Below, one piece after another: positions 1 to 7,705 of a stretch of 64,000 nucleotides of DNA (positions are counted from its first letter, which is position 1; every line of letters starts with the position of its first letter). The notes under the pieces are model-generated. The model was not told the DNA's origin and did no database searches. It saw only the letters and a list, made by a program, of their open reading frames with translations. The stretch is from positions 124,001 through 188,000 of the forward strand of contig DASYAI010000032.1 in the NCBI GenBank assembly GCA_036501425.1. The letters are read 5' to 3'. The translations under genes and the position numbers were made by a program. Source of the DNA: DATKRB01 sp036501425. GTDB lineage: Bacteria > Actinomycetota > Acidimicrobiia > Acidimicrobiales > RAAP-2.

Positions 1-74
1 TCGGCGGCGGGCCCTTCGACCGCGGCGCCGAGCACCGGCCCGAGGGTGACCGGATGGGGTCCCATGTGGCGTGA
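1..74 (+). CDS. Possible 3' end of an upstream gene, perhaps ccmA (partial)
   Basis: Reading from base 3, one frame stays open with almost only G or C at third codon positions and a balanced residue composition, then stops at TGA 72-74. This stop overlaps the proposed ccmB start (ATG 64), as is usual in this operon. A ccmA ATP-binding subunit would be expected directly before ccmB, but too few residues are visible to identify it. The frame that continues into ccmB is also open here, so the call is tentative. Confidence 0.3.
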   Translation, partial: GGGPFDRGAEHRPEGDRMGSHVA

Positions 75-732
75 CGCCTGGCTGGTCGCGGGCAAGGACC
101 TGCGCATCGAGCTCCGCTCGCGGGTCGCCCTGTGGCAGGTGCTGCCCTTCGCCCTCCTCACGCTGGTGCTGTTCGCCTTCGCGCTCGGTCCGGGCCCGAG
201 CGCCCTGCGGGCGGCCGCGCCCGGGCTGTTCTGGCTCGCGGTGCTGTTCTCGACCGTGCTCGCGGTCCAGCGCAGCTACGCCATCGAGGACGGTGAAGGC
301 ACCCGGGACGGGCTCCGGCTGTCGGGGATCGACCCGGCGGGGATCTTCCTGGGCAAGGCGGCGGCGGTCGCCCTCCAGCTGCTGGTCCTGCAGGTCGTGC
401 TGTGGGCCGGGGTGACCCTGCTGTTCGGGGTCCGGGTGCGGCTGCCCTGGCTGGCGGCGACCGCGTCGGTGCTGGCCACGATCGGCCTGGCCTCGGCGGG
501 GGTCATCTACGGCGCGCTGTCGGCCCGGCTTCGGGTGCGCGAGACCCTCCTGCCGCTGCTCGTCCTGCCGGTGCTCGCCCCGGTCCTGCTGGCCGGTGCC
601 CGGGCCTGGGCCGGCGCGATCAGCGGAGCGTTGTCCGAGGGCGCCGGATGGCTACGCATCCTCGGCCCGTTCGCCCTGGTTTACCTGGTGGTGGGCGTCG
701 CCCTCTACGGGCCCCTGCAGGAGGCGACGTGA
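64..732 (+). CDS. ccmB: CcmB-like heme/cytochrome c maturation ABC transporter permease
   Basis: This is the membrane subunit of the CcmABC(D) complex, which works in releasing heme from the CcmE chaperone during cytochrome c assembly. The protein (about 222 aa) begins with the typical short cytoplasmic start MWRDAWLVAGKDLRIELRSR and then shows about six hydrophobic segments, matching CcmB in length. ATG 64 is preferred because it aligns with CcmB N-termini and has the G-rich GGATGGGG just before it. A GTG at 46 in the same frame is an alternative. It is followed after 31 bases by ccmE. No ccmC lies between ccmB and ccmE, and no ccmD is seen. Confidence 0.8.
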   Translation: MWRDAWLVAGKDLRIELRSRVALWQVLPFALLTLVLFAFALGPGPSALRAAAPGLFWLAVLFSTVLAVQRSYAIEDGEGTRDGLRLSGIDPAGIFLGKAAAVALQLLVLQVVLWAGVTLLFGVRVRLPWLAATASVLATIGLASAGVIYGALSARLRVRETLLPLLVLPVLAPVLLAGARAWAGAISGALSEGAGWLRILGPFALVYLVVGVALYGPLQEAT

Positions 733-763
733 GTGCGGCGGCGCCCGCCGGATCGGGCCACCG

Positions 764-1258
764 GTGAGCGCCGAGACGCAGGTGGACCCGGCCGACGCCG
801 GGGCTCGGGCCCCCTTGCCGGCTCGACGGCGGCCCCGGCTGCGACTGCGGCTGTGGGTGGTGGGCCTCGTCCTCGTCGGGGCGGTCGTGTTCCTCCTCGT
901 CGAGGGTCTCGGCAGCTCCCTCGACTACTTCGACACGGTGGACCAGGCGGCGGCGAGCCGGGCCGCCCTGGGCTCCTCGACCTTCCGGCTCGAAGGCGTG
1001 GTGGTGCGGGGCAGCGTCCGGGCGACCAGGGTCGGAACCGACTTCGTGGTGGCCGAGGGGAACCGGACGGTCCCGGTGCACAACGTCGGCTCGCCTCCCT
1101 CGCTGTTCGCGCCGGGCATCCCGGTCGTGGTGGTCGGGCACTTCGCCTCCGCCTCGGCGCCGACGTTCCTCTCCGACCAGATCATGGTGAAGCACTCCTC
1201 CAGTTACATCGCCGAGCATCCGGCGCGGGTCCGGGCTCCGAACGGGTCGGTGCGATGA
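764..1258 (+). CDS. ccmE: Cytochrome c-type biogenesis protein CcmE (heme chaperone)
   Basis: CcmE is a membrane-anchored heme chaperone that binds heme covalently through a histidine and passes it to the CcmF/CcmH ligation step. The 164-aa product has an Arg-rich cytoplasmic N-terminus, one membrane segment (about residues 30-52) and an exported OB-fold domain. The conserved HxxxY motif is present as His144 and Tyr148 in VKHSSSY, and the upstream SLFAPGIPVVVVG resembles the family loop. The start is GTG 764, because the longer open frame upstream overlaps ccmB and has a shadow-like composition. It lies between ccmB and ccmF (13 bases before ccmF). Confidence 0.88.
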   Translation: MSAETQVDPADAGARAPLPARRRPRLRLRLWVVGLVLVGAVVFLLVEGLGSSLDYFDTVDQAAASRAALGSSTFRLEGVVVRGSVRATRVGTDFVVAEGNRTVPVHNVGSPPSLFAPGIPVVVVGHFASASAPTFLSDQIMVKHSSSYIAEHPARVRAPNGSVR

Positions 1259-1271
1259 GGCCGCCGCAGTC

Positions 1272-3437
1272 GTGCTGAACGCCGCCCTGGGCCAGATCGG
1301 GGTGTGGGTCGCCTTCGTGGCGGCGCTGGCAGGCGTGCTCAGCAGCGCCGCCTCGTTGCTCCGGTCGGGGTCGGCCGCCCCGGCCCGTGCGGCCGGTGGT
1401 GCCGGCCCGGCCCGTGCGGCCGGCGATGCGCGGTGGTGGGCCCCGGTCCTGCTGGGCGGGGCGGTGCTGGCGACCGTCGCCATGGAGCGCGCCCTGGTCA
1501 TCCACGACTTCTCGCTCGTCTTCGTGGCCGAGAACAACAGCCGGGCCACCCCGTTGCTCTACTCGATCACCGGGCTCTGGTCGGCGCTGGCCGGATCGAT
1601 CCTCCTGTGGGGCCTGGCCTTGGCCGTCCTGCTCAGCGTGCTGGTCTGGCGGTACCGGCGCCAGTTCGACGACGGGGTGGTCCGGTGGGCCACGTTGGTC
1701 GTCTTCGCCGTGGCCAGCTTCTTCTTCGGGCTCATGGTCGGGCCGGCCAACCCGTTCACCACCACCCACGGGGTGTCCCAGGGGCTGGGGCCCAACGCCC
1801 TGCTGCAGGACAATCCCCTGGTGGCGATCCACCCGCCGCTGCTCTACCTCGGTTTCGTCGGCTTCACCGTGCCCTTCGCCTTCGCCGTGGGCATGCTGGC
1901 CACCGGAAGGGTCTCGGACCGGTGGCAGATCGAGACCCGCCGGTGGACCCTGGCCGCGTGGACCTGCCTGTCGGTCGGGCTGGTGCTCGGTGCCTGGTGG
2001 TCGTACCAGGTGCTCGGTTGGGGGGGGTTCTGGGGTTGGGACCCGGTGGAGAACGCCGCCCTGATGCCCTGGCTGTGCGGCACCGCCTACCTGCACTCGG
2101 TCCTCGTCCAAGAGCGGCGGGGGCTGCTGCGGGTCTGGAACCTCGCCCTGTCGATCGCCACCTTCTCGCTCACCATCCTCGGCACGTTCCTGACCCGCTC
2201 GGGTGTCATCGTGTCGGTGCACGCCTTCAGCCAGTCCACCCTCGGCCCGCTGCTGATCGGGCTGTTCATCGTCACGGTGCTGGTCGGCTTCGGGCTGATC
2301 GCCTGGCGGGGCGACCGCCTCCGCTCCCCGGGCGGGATCGACGCCCCGCTCGGGCGCGAGGGCGCGTTCGTCCTCAACAACCTGCTCTTCGTCGGCTTCG
2401 CGTTCGTCGTGCTGCTGGGGACGGTGTTCCCCCTGCTCTACCAGGCGATCGACAACCAGCAGGTCACGGTGGGCGCCCCGTACTTCAACACGGTGGCCGG
2501 GCCGGTCGGCCTCTGCCTGCTGTTCCTGATGGCGGTGGCGCCGGCCCTGAGCTGGCGCAAGGTCGACGCGGGCGTCTTGTGGCACCGGCTGGCCGTCCCC
2601 GCCTGGCTCGGCACGGGCGTCGTGGTGGCGTGCGTGGTCGGCGGCGTGCGAGGCCTCGAGCCGCTGGCCGCCTTCGGGCTCGCCGGGTTCGCGGCCGCCT
2701 CGGCCGGGCGCTCGCTCGTCCTGTCGGTCCGGGCGAGCGTGCGCCGGGGCACCGGGTGGTGGCGGGGACTGGTCGGGAGGACCAACGGCGGGATGATCGT
2801 CCACCTGGGGGTCATCGTGCTGGCCACCGGGATCGCCGCCGCCACCTCCTACGCCCAGCGCACCGAGCTGGCGCTCGCTCCCGGCCGGACGGCATCGTTC
2901 GACGGGCACCGGTTCAGCTTCGTGGGGCTGCGCACCGTGCGAACCCCGGCGCGCCTGATCACCCAGGCGGTGGTGCGGGTCGACGACGGGGCCACCTTCC
3001 GGCCCGCCATCAGCCAGTTCGCCGGCTCCCAGTCCGACGCCGTGGGCACCCCGGCGATCGACTCGGGGTTCTTGGGGGACGTCTACTTGACCTTCGACGC
3101 CGTGGGTGGGACCGGCCAGACCTCGGGCTCCCAGGCCATCGCCAACCTCCCGTCGGGATCGGTGGCCATCGGCGTGGTGGTCGAGCCGCTGGTCGCGTGG
3201 CTCTGGGCCGGCGGGCTGCTGGTCGGCCTCGGGGGCCTGGCGGCTCTGGTGCCCGGAGGCCGACGCCGGCCCACCGACCCGGTGTCGGCCGCCGCCGTGC
3301 GGCCACGCACCACCGCGGCGGGGGGGCCCGGTTCGCCGGGCGGCGAGGCCGGGCCCGTGCCGGTGCCCGCCCCGGCGGAGCCCGTCGCCGGGGGCGCCCG
3401 GCGGGCGGTCGAGCCGGTGGGGACCGATCGTCGATGA
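1272..3437 (+). CDS. ccmF: Cytochrome c-type biogenesis protein CcmF (heme lyase subunit)
   Basis: CcmF is the large polytopic subunit of the System I holocytochrome c synthetase, which attaches heme to apocytochrome CXXCH motifs on the outer side of the membrane. The 721-aa protein carries the tryptophan-rich WWD signature (WGGFWGWDPVENA, about residues 250-263), conserved histidines in loops and more than a dozen hydrophobic segments. The last 60 residues or so form a Pro/Ala/Gly-rich tail without a clear role. The start is GTG 1272. Its stop overlaps the ccmG start (ATGA at 3434-3437), which implies coupled translation. Confidence 0.93.
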   Translation: MLNAALGQIGVWVAFVAALAGVLSSAASLLRSGSAAPARAAGGAGPARAAGDARWWAPVLLGGAVLATVAMERALVIHDFSLVFVAENNSRATPLLYSITGLWSALAGSILLWGLALAVLLSVLVWRYRRQFDDGVVRWATLVVFAVASFFFGLMVGPANPFTTTHGVSQGLGPNALLQDNPLVAIHPPLLYLGFVGFTVPFAFAVGMLATGRVSDRWQIETRRWTLAAWTCLSVGLVLGAWWSYQVLGWGGFWGWDPVENAALMPWLCGTAYLHSVLVQERRGLLRVWNLALSIATFSLTILGTFLTRSGVIVSVHAFSQSTLGPLLIGLFIVTVLVGFGLIAWRGDRLRSPGGIDAPLGREGAFVLNNLLFVGFAFVVLLGTVFPLLYQAIDNQQVTVGAPYFNTVAGPVGLCLLFLMAVAPALSWRKVDAGVLWHRLAVPAWLGTGVVVACVVGGVRGLEPLAAFGLAGFAAASAGRSLVLSVRASVRRGTGWWRGLVGRTNGGMIVHLGVIVLATGIAAATSYAQRTELALAPGRTASFDGHRFSFVGLRTVRTPARLITQAVVRVDDGATFRPAISQFAGSQSDAVGTPAIDSGFLGDVYLTFDAVGGTGQTSGSQAIANLPSGSVAIGVVVEPLVAWLWAGGLLVGLGGLAALVPGGRRRPTDPVSAAAVRPRTTAAGGPGSPGGEAGPVPVPAPAEPVAGGARRAVEPVGTDRR

Positions 3438-4006
3438 GCCGGCGGGCGACCTCGCGGGCTCGCCACCTGGTGCGGTGGGTCGGGGCAGCCGTCGGCGTGG
3501 TCCTGGTGGTGGTGGCGGTGGTGCTGGCCACCCGGCCCCCCGAGCAGGCGGCGCAGGCCAACAGCCGGCTGGTGGGGCAACGGGCCCCGGCGATCTCGGC
3601 CACGTCCTTCAACGGTTCGCGGGTGACGCTGGGCCAGTTCCGGGGTCGCTACGTGTTCGTGAACTTCTTCGCCAGCTGGTGCGGTCCGTGCCAGCAGGAG
3701 GCGCCCGCCCTGGTGGCGTTCGCCTTCGCCCAGAGCCGGTTGGCCGGGGGCGCGGCGTTGGTGAGCGTGGACTTCGCCGACACCGCCAGCGGCGCCCGGC
3801 GGTTTTTGGCCACCTACGGGCCGACCTGGCCGTCGCTGACCGACCCCGGGGGCACCATCGCGTACGACTACGGGGTGTCGTCGCCCCCGACCACCTTTCT
3901 GATCACCCCGAGCGGCAAGGTCTTCAGCGAGCTGGTCGGCCCGGTGACCGCGGCCCAGCTGACCAGCCAGCTCGCCAGCGCCCGGACGGCGGGCCAGGCC
4001 AGATGA
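3434..4006 (+). CDS. ccmG: CcmG/DsbE-like thiol:disulfide oxidoreductase (TlpA/ResA type)
   Basis: This is a membrane-anchored thioredoxin-fold protein that keeps the apocytochrome heme-binding cysteines reduced outside the membrane. The 190-aa product has an N-terminal anchor (about residues 16-36) and then a thioredoxin domain with the active site WCGPC (Cys83, Cys86) and a cis-Pro loop in SSPPTTFLI. The start ATG 3434 overlaps the ccmF stop, and its own stop overlaps the next start (ATGA at 4003-4006). The operon position after ccmF supports CcmG rather than a general TlpA. Confidence 0.88.
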   Translation: MSRRATSRARHLVRWVGAAVGVVLVVVAVVLATRPPEQAAQANSRLVGQRAPAISATSFNGSRVTLGQFRGRYVFVNFFASWCGPCQQEAPALVAFAFAQSRLAGGAALVSVDFADTASGARRFLATYGPTWPSLTDPGGTIAYDYGVSSPPTTFLITPSGKVFSELVGPVTAAQLTSQLASARTAGQAR

Positions 4007-4503
4007 CGCCGGCTGCCCCCGCGTCCGCCGCGCCGGCTGCCGGTCCGCCGCCCGCTCGCCCGGCGCCGGCGGCCGGGCGCCGTCCACGTTGGTGGTGGGG
4101 ACCGGTGGTGCTGGTGGTGGTGCTGGTGGCGGCACTGGTCGTGGGCAGCGGGGTGGGGCAGGGCCATCCGAGCGCGGCCCAGCGGACCGAGGCGATCGAG
4201 GCGTCGATCCGCTGCCCGAGCTGCGAGGACCTGTCGGTGCTCGACTCCTCGGCGTCCGTCGCGGTCACGGTGCGCCACCAGATCGCCCGGCAGGTGGCGG
4301 CCGGTCGCACCGACCAGCAGATCGAGAACGCCCTCGTGGCCCGATATGGGCCGACGATCCTGCTCCGGCCCCCCGCGCACGGGCTGACGGCCCTCGTGTG
4401 GGTGCTGCCCGCAGTGGCTGGGTTCCTCGCGCTCGGTGCCGTCGGGGCGCTCTTCTGGCGCCGCTCGAAGCAGATGTCGGCGCTCCGGCGAGGTCAGGCG
4501 TGA
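4003..4503 (+). CDS. ccmH: Cytochrome c-type biogenesis protein CcmH (CXXC thiol reductase)
   Basis: CcmH acts with CcmF and CcmG in reducing apocytochrome cysteines and in heme ligation. The 166-aa protein has a Pro/Ala-rich cytoplasmic start, a membrane segment (about 31-50), the family motif RCPSC (Cys71, Cys74) followed by a three-helix domain with DQQIENALVARYGPTILLRPP, and a second membrane segment near the C-terminus. This two-anchor layout is typical of CcmH/CycL. It is translationally coupled on both sides: the start overlaps the ccmG stop, and the stop overlaps GTG 4500 of the next gene. Confidence 0.9.
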   Translation: MTPAAPASAAPAAGPPPARPAPAAGRRPRWWWGPVVLVVVLVAALVVGSGVGQGHPSAAQRTEAIEASIRCPSCEDLSVLDSSASVAVTVRHQIARQVAAGRTDQQIENALVARYGPTILLRPPAHGLTALVWVLPAVAGFLALGAVGALFWRRSKQMSALRRGQA

Positions 4504-5510
4504 GCGGTCGGCGGTCGCCGGCGACCCGCTTGTCGGGCTCCGAGCGCGGGCGGATCGCCGACGATTCGCGACGGGGGCGTGTCGCCGACGATTCCCAGCG
4601 CTGGCGGCTCGCCGACGAGGAGGACTTCCTCCGGCGCTCGTTGGCCGACGCGGCCGCCGAGCGACTGGCCGGGGACCTGAGCGAGGAGGACTTCGCGCTC
4701 CTCAGCCGCCGGGATCGGGACCGGCTCGAGGTGGTCACGGCCGCTCTGGCCGCCCTGGTCGACGTCGATGCGGACGTCGATGCGGATGCCGACATCGACC
4801 TCGATGGCGATGCCGGTGGGCCCGGTGCCGGTGGCGACCGCTCGGTGGTCACTGCCCCCGGGGACCACCGGACATCCGGGGACCACCGGACATCCGGGGA
4901 GCGACGGCCATCCGGGGAGCGGCGACGGCTCCGGGGACGGTTCCGCATCCGGCGGACCCGGTGGTGGCTCCTGATCGGCGTGGCGGCGCTCGGAGCCGGG
5001 CTGGCGCTCCTGGCGGTGCGGCTGGCGTCACCCCGCCTGCCGGGCGAGTCGGTCAGCGGCACGGTGGAACAGAGCTCGGCCCAGCAGATCCGCCAGGAGC
5101 TCGCCCAGGCTGCCACCCTCACCGACACCGGGACCGCGGCCGCCCAGACCGAGGCGGAGACCCTCTACCAGCACATCCTCGCCGTGGATCCCAAACAGCC
5201 CCAGGCCCTCGCCGAGATGGGCTGGCTCGAGTGGGGGAGCGGCGCCGTCGCCGACAAGCCCAAGCTGGTGGCCACCGGGGTGGCGATGGAGGAGGAGTCC
5301 CTGAAGGTCCAGCCGGACGACTACGCCGCCCACCTCTACTACGGCACGATGCTGCTGAAGGCGGGGAGCCCGGGCCAGGCCGTCGCCCAGTACCGCAAGG
5401 CGCTCGTCGAGAGCCCCCCCTCCGCGGTGGTGACCCAGGCCGCCCCGTTCATCCGCCAGGCCTTTTCGGCCGCCGGACAGCCGTTGCCCGCAGGGGTCCC
5501 GGCCGGCTGA
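4500..5510 (+). CDS. CcmI/NrfG-like TPR protein of cytochrome c maturation
   Basis: The 336-aa product begins at GTG 4500, which overlaps the ccmH stop. Residues 36-80 form a charged helical region like the CcmI N-terminus. Residues 88-150 are an unusual spacer with an Asp repeat (VDADVDADADIDLDGDA) and an 18-bp tandem DNA repeat near 4860-4920 that encodes GDHRTS units. A membrane anchor follows (about 155-174), then an exterior TPR domain (about 210-320) with tetratricopeptide-like helices such as EAETLYQHILAVDPKQPQAL. The position at the end of the operon suggests an apocytochrome-binding role. The spacer is not part of the family core. Confidence 0.75.
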   Translation: MSGRRSPATRLSGSERGRIADDSRRGRVADDSQRWRLADEEDFLRRSLADAAAERLAGDLSEEDFALLSRRDRDRLEVVTAALAALVDVDADVDADADIDLDGDAGGPGAGGDRSVVTAPGDHRTSGDHRTSGERRPSGERRRLRGRFRIRRTRWWLLIGVAALGAGLALLAVRLASPRLPGESVSGTVEQSSAQQIRQELAQAATLTDTGTAAAQTEAETLYQHILAVDPKQPQALAEMGWLEWGSGAVADKPKLVATGVAMEEESLKVQPDDYAAHLYYGTMLLKAGSPGQAVAQYRKALVESPPSAVVTQAAPFIRQAFSAAGQPLPAGVPAG

Positions 5511-5531
5511 TTCCCGCCGCCGCCGACCGCT

Positions 5532-5550
5532 CGGCGGCCCTGGGCCGCCG
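5532..5550. terminator. Perfect hairpin between convergent genes
   Basis: An 8-bp perfect inverted repeat (CGGCGGCC, loop CTG, GGCCGCCG) lies in the 57-base gap between the TPR gene (+) and the cysteine desulfurase gene (-). It has no T tract, as is common in very GC-rich genomes, and could end transcription from both sides. Confidence 0.55.
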
Positions 5551-5567
5551 CGACGCCCGGTCGAGCG

Positions 5568-6719
5568 TCAGCGCAGCGCCCGCAGCTCGCCGACCACGGC
5601 GCCGAAGGCGTGCGAGAAGGCCTCCACGTCGGCGTCGACGGTGCTCCACCCGACCGACACCCGGAGCGACCGCTCGGCGTCGACGCCCATCGCCTCGAGC
5701 ACCGGGGAGGGCTCGAGCGACTCGGAGGAGCAGGCCGACCCCGAGTGGACCGCCACGCCAGCCCGGTCGAGCCCGAGGAGGACCGGCTCGGCCTCGACCC
5801 CGTCGACCCCGAGGCATACCAAGTGGGGAAGGTGGTGATCGGGTCCGAAGTCGGGGTCGCCCACCACCCCCACCCCGGGCACGGCCCGGGCGGCCTCGAC
5901 GACCCGGGCCGTCCGGGCCCGGGCGGCAGCCGCCTCGACCAGCAGCCGTCGGCCCCCGTCGGCCCCGAGAGCCTCCGCCGCGGCACCGAAACCGACGATG
6001 CCGGGCACGTTCTCCATGCCGCCCCGCCGCGCCCGCTCCTGCTGGCCGCCCACCACGAACGGCGCCATCCGCAGCCCGCGCCGCACCACCAGGGCGCCGA
6101 TCCCCGGGGGTCCACCGAACTTGTGGGCGCTGAGCGAGACCAGGTCCGCGCCGAGGGAGCCCAGGTCCAGGGGGACCTGTCCGCACGCGGCGGCGGCGTC
6201 GACGTGCACCGGGACGTCGAAGGCGTGGCCGAGCGCCACCAGCTCGGCGACCGGCTGGAGCGTGCCCACCTCGTGGTTGGCCCACTGGCAGTGCAAGAGG
6301 GCCGGCCGACGGGGCGCCGGGAGGCTCAGAGCGGCGCGGACCGCCTCGACGTCGATCCGGCCGGTCCCGTCGACGGCCAGCGGCTCGACCGGGGCCGCCC
6401 GCAGCGAGGCGTCCCGCACCGCCGAGTGCTCGACCGGCGCGCAGAGGATCGGGCTCCCCGGGCGAGCCTGGGCGGCGCCCCACACGGCGCTGTTGGCCGC
6501 CTCGGTGCCGCCCGAGGTGAAGACCACCTGACGGGGGCGGACCCCGACCAGCTCGGCCACCTGCTCGCGTGCCGTCTCCACCGCCTGGCGCGTGGCGCGC
6601 CCCTCGAGGTGCAGCCGGCCCGGGTCGGCCCCGGCGAGGGTGAAGGCCTGCTGCATCGCCCGGGCGGCCTCGGGCCGCAGCGGTGCGCTCGAGGCGTGGT
6701 CGAGATAGTGCCGGGGCAC
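5568..6719 (-). CDS. Cysteine desulfurase (IscS/NifS family, class V aminotransferase fold)
   Basis: This PLP enzyme takes sulfur from L-cysteine and delivers it as a persulfide for Fe-S cluster or tRNA thiolation pathways. The 383-aa product starts with the typical MPRHYLDHASSAPLRPEA. It has the PLP lysine Lys200 in SAHKFGGPPGIGALV, the cofactor-binding His in VEHSAV, and the persulfide-forming Cys330 in HSGSACSSES. The start is GTG 6719, because the longer open frame upstream overlaps the regulator gene and only GTG 6719 fits family N-termini. It lies 8 bases downstream of the SufR-like gene, so the two are probably co-transcribed, which points to an Fe-S role. Confidence 0.9.
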   Translation of the reverse strand: MPRHYLDHASSAPLRPEAARAMQQAFTLAGADPGRLHLEGRATRQAVETAREQVAELVGVRPRQVVFTSGGTEAANSAVWGAAQARPGSPILCAPVEHSAVRDASLRAAPVEPLAVDGTGRIDVEAVRAALSLPAPRRPALLHCQWANHEVGTLQPVAELVALGHAFDVPVHVDAAAACGQVPLDLGSLGADLVSLSAHKFGGPPGIGALVVRRGLRMAPFVVGGQQERARRGGMENVPGIVGFGAAAEALGADGGRRLLVEAAAARARTARVVEAARAVPGVGVVGDPDFGPDHHLPHLVCLGVDGVEAEPVLLGLDRAGVAVHSGSACSSESLEPSPVLEAMGVDAERSLRVSVGWSTVDADVEAFSHAFGAVVGELRALR

Positions 6720-6727
6720 CGGCCGGC

Positions 6728-7543
6728 CTACGCCGACGCGGCGCAGGCCTCGTCGCCGCGGGCGCGCGACGAGAGCACGACCGGCATCGGCCCGTCGGCC
6801 AGATCCCCGCAGAGGCGCGACAGGAGGCCGTTCACCATGCCCCGGTCGACGGCGCAGAGCACCGGGTTGATCGTGCTGGCGTCGCCGAACGGGCACTGGT
6901 CGGCCACCACCGCCGTCGTCTCACCCCGGTCCTCGGCGTGGGCGGCGAACCCGTGGGCGGTGAGCGCCTCGGCGATGGCGTGCATGGCCGCCCGGATCGA
7001 CCGTTGCCCCTCCACCGGCGACATCCGGGCCGCCAGCCGGCGCCCGTAGTCCTCGCCCACCTTGGCCGCCATCCGCTCGGCCTGCTCGGGGGCCAGGAGC
7101 TCCACCGCTTCTCGCAGCAGCATGGCGATCAGGTCGTCGCGGCGCGGGAGCTGCCCGATGGTGGGATCGTCGCCGGCCGGGAAGAACCGCTTGGAAGGCC
7201 GACCGGCCCCCTGCGGGCGGCGGTGGAAGCGCACCTCGAGGTAGCCGCCCGACACGAGCCGGTCGAGATGGTGGCGGGCCACGTTCGGGTGCAGCGAGAA
7301 GGCGGCCGCCACCTCCGACGCGGTGGCGCCGGGGCTGGTGCGCAGGTGCAAGAAGATGTCGCGCCGGGTCGGGTCCCCGAACGCCGCCGCCACGGCGGTC
7401 ATCGCGGCGCTGAAGCGGCCGTCGGCCAGCTCGGGTCCCCGCTGGTCACCGGTGGTCGGGCCCCCCGGGGGAGAGGGGGCGGGGGCCGCGGGCTCGGGTC
7501 CGTCGGCTCCGCCCGGCGGCGTCACGGTCGGGCCAGCTCGCAC
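6728..7543 (-). CDS. SufR-like Fe-S cluster-sensing winged-helix repressor
   Basis: The 271-aa product has a disordered N-terminus, an ArsR/MarR-like winged helix (about 44-125, with HPNVARHHLDRL as recognition helix) and a C-terminal sensing domain. Cys217, Cys230 and Cys245 are spaced C-x12-C-x14-C, very close to the cluster-ligand pattern known for SufR, the repressor of suf operons. It sits directly upstream of a cysteine desulfurase and divergent from mrp, so control of Fe-S assembly by cluster status is a reasonable inference. The start is GTG 7543, with a -10 (TAGGAT) 7 bases before it. The DNA-binding fold is clear. The ligand role of the cysteines is inferred. Confidence 0.8.
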   Translation of the reverse strand: MRAGPTVTPPGGADGPEPAAPAPSPPGGPTTGDQRGPELADGRFSAAMTAVAAAFGDPTRRDIFLHLRTSPGATASEVAAAFSLHPNVARHHLDRLVSGGYLEVRFHRRPQGAGRPSKRFFPAGDDPTIGQLPRRDDLIAMLLREAVELLAPEQAERMAAKVGEDYGRRLAARMSPVEGQRSIRAAMHAIAEALTAHGFAAHAEDRGETTAVVADQCPFGDASTINPVLCAVDRGMVNGLLSRLCGDLADGPMPVVLSSRARGDEACAASA

Positions 7544-7550
7544 GGTGGCT

Positions 7551-7556
7551 ATCCTA
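7551..7556 (-). promoter_or_regulatory. -10 element of a leaderless promoter for the sufR-like gene
   Basis: TAGGAT on the minus strand lies 7 bases before GTG 7543, and no ribosome binding site is present. Transcription would begin at or next to the start codon. Confidence 0.55.
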
Positions 7557-7679
7557 CCGAGCGGCGCCGCCCGCCCCCCGGTGCGGCGGACCCCGGCGGG
7601 ATCGGGGCCTGGGGCGGCCCCGGTCGCCCCGGTCGGCGGGCGCAGGGCCACCGGGCCCACACTGCGACGGGCCGCAGCC

Positions 7680-7705
7680 GATCGAGGACGACGATCGAGG
7701 ACGAC
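7680..7705 (+). repeat. Tandem 13-bp repeat carrying a duplicated ribosome binding site before mrp
   Basis: GATCGAGGACGAC is repeated twice without a gap and ends directly at the mrp start codon ATG 7706. Each copy holds a GAGG Shine-Dalgarno core, so the ribosome binding site appears duplicated. Confidence 0.6.

Noticed and set aside
1304..4006. A 900-codon frame that could look like a fusion ending in the thioredoxin CcmG
   Set aside because: Its first 710 codons overlap ccmF in another frame and have shadow composition. ccmG begins at ATG 3434.
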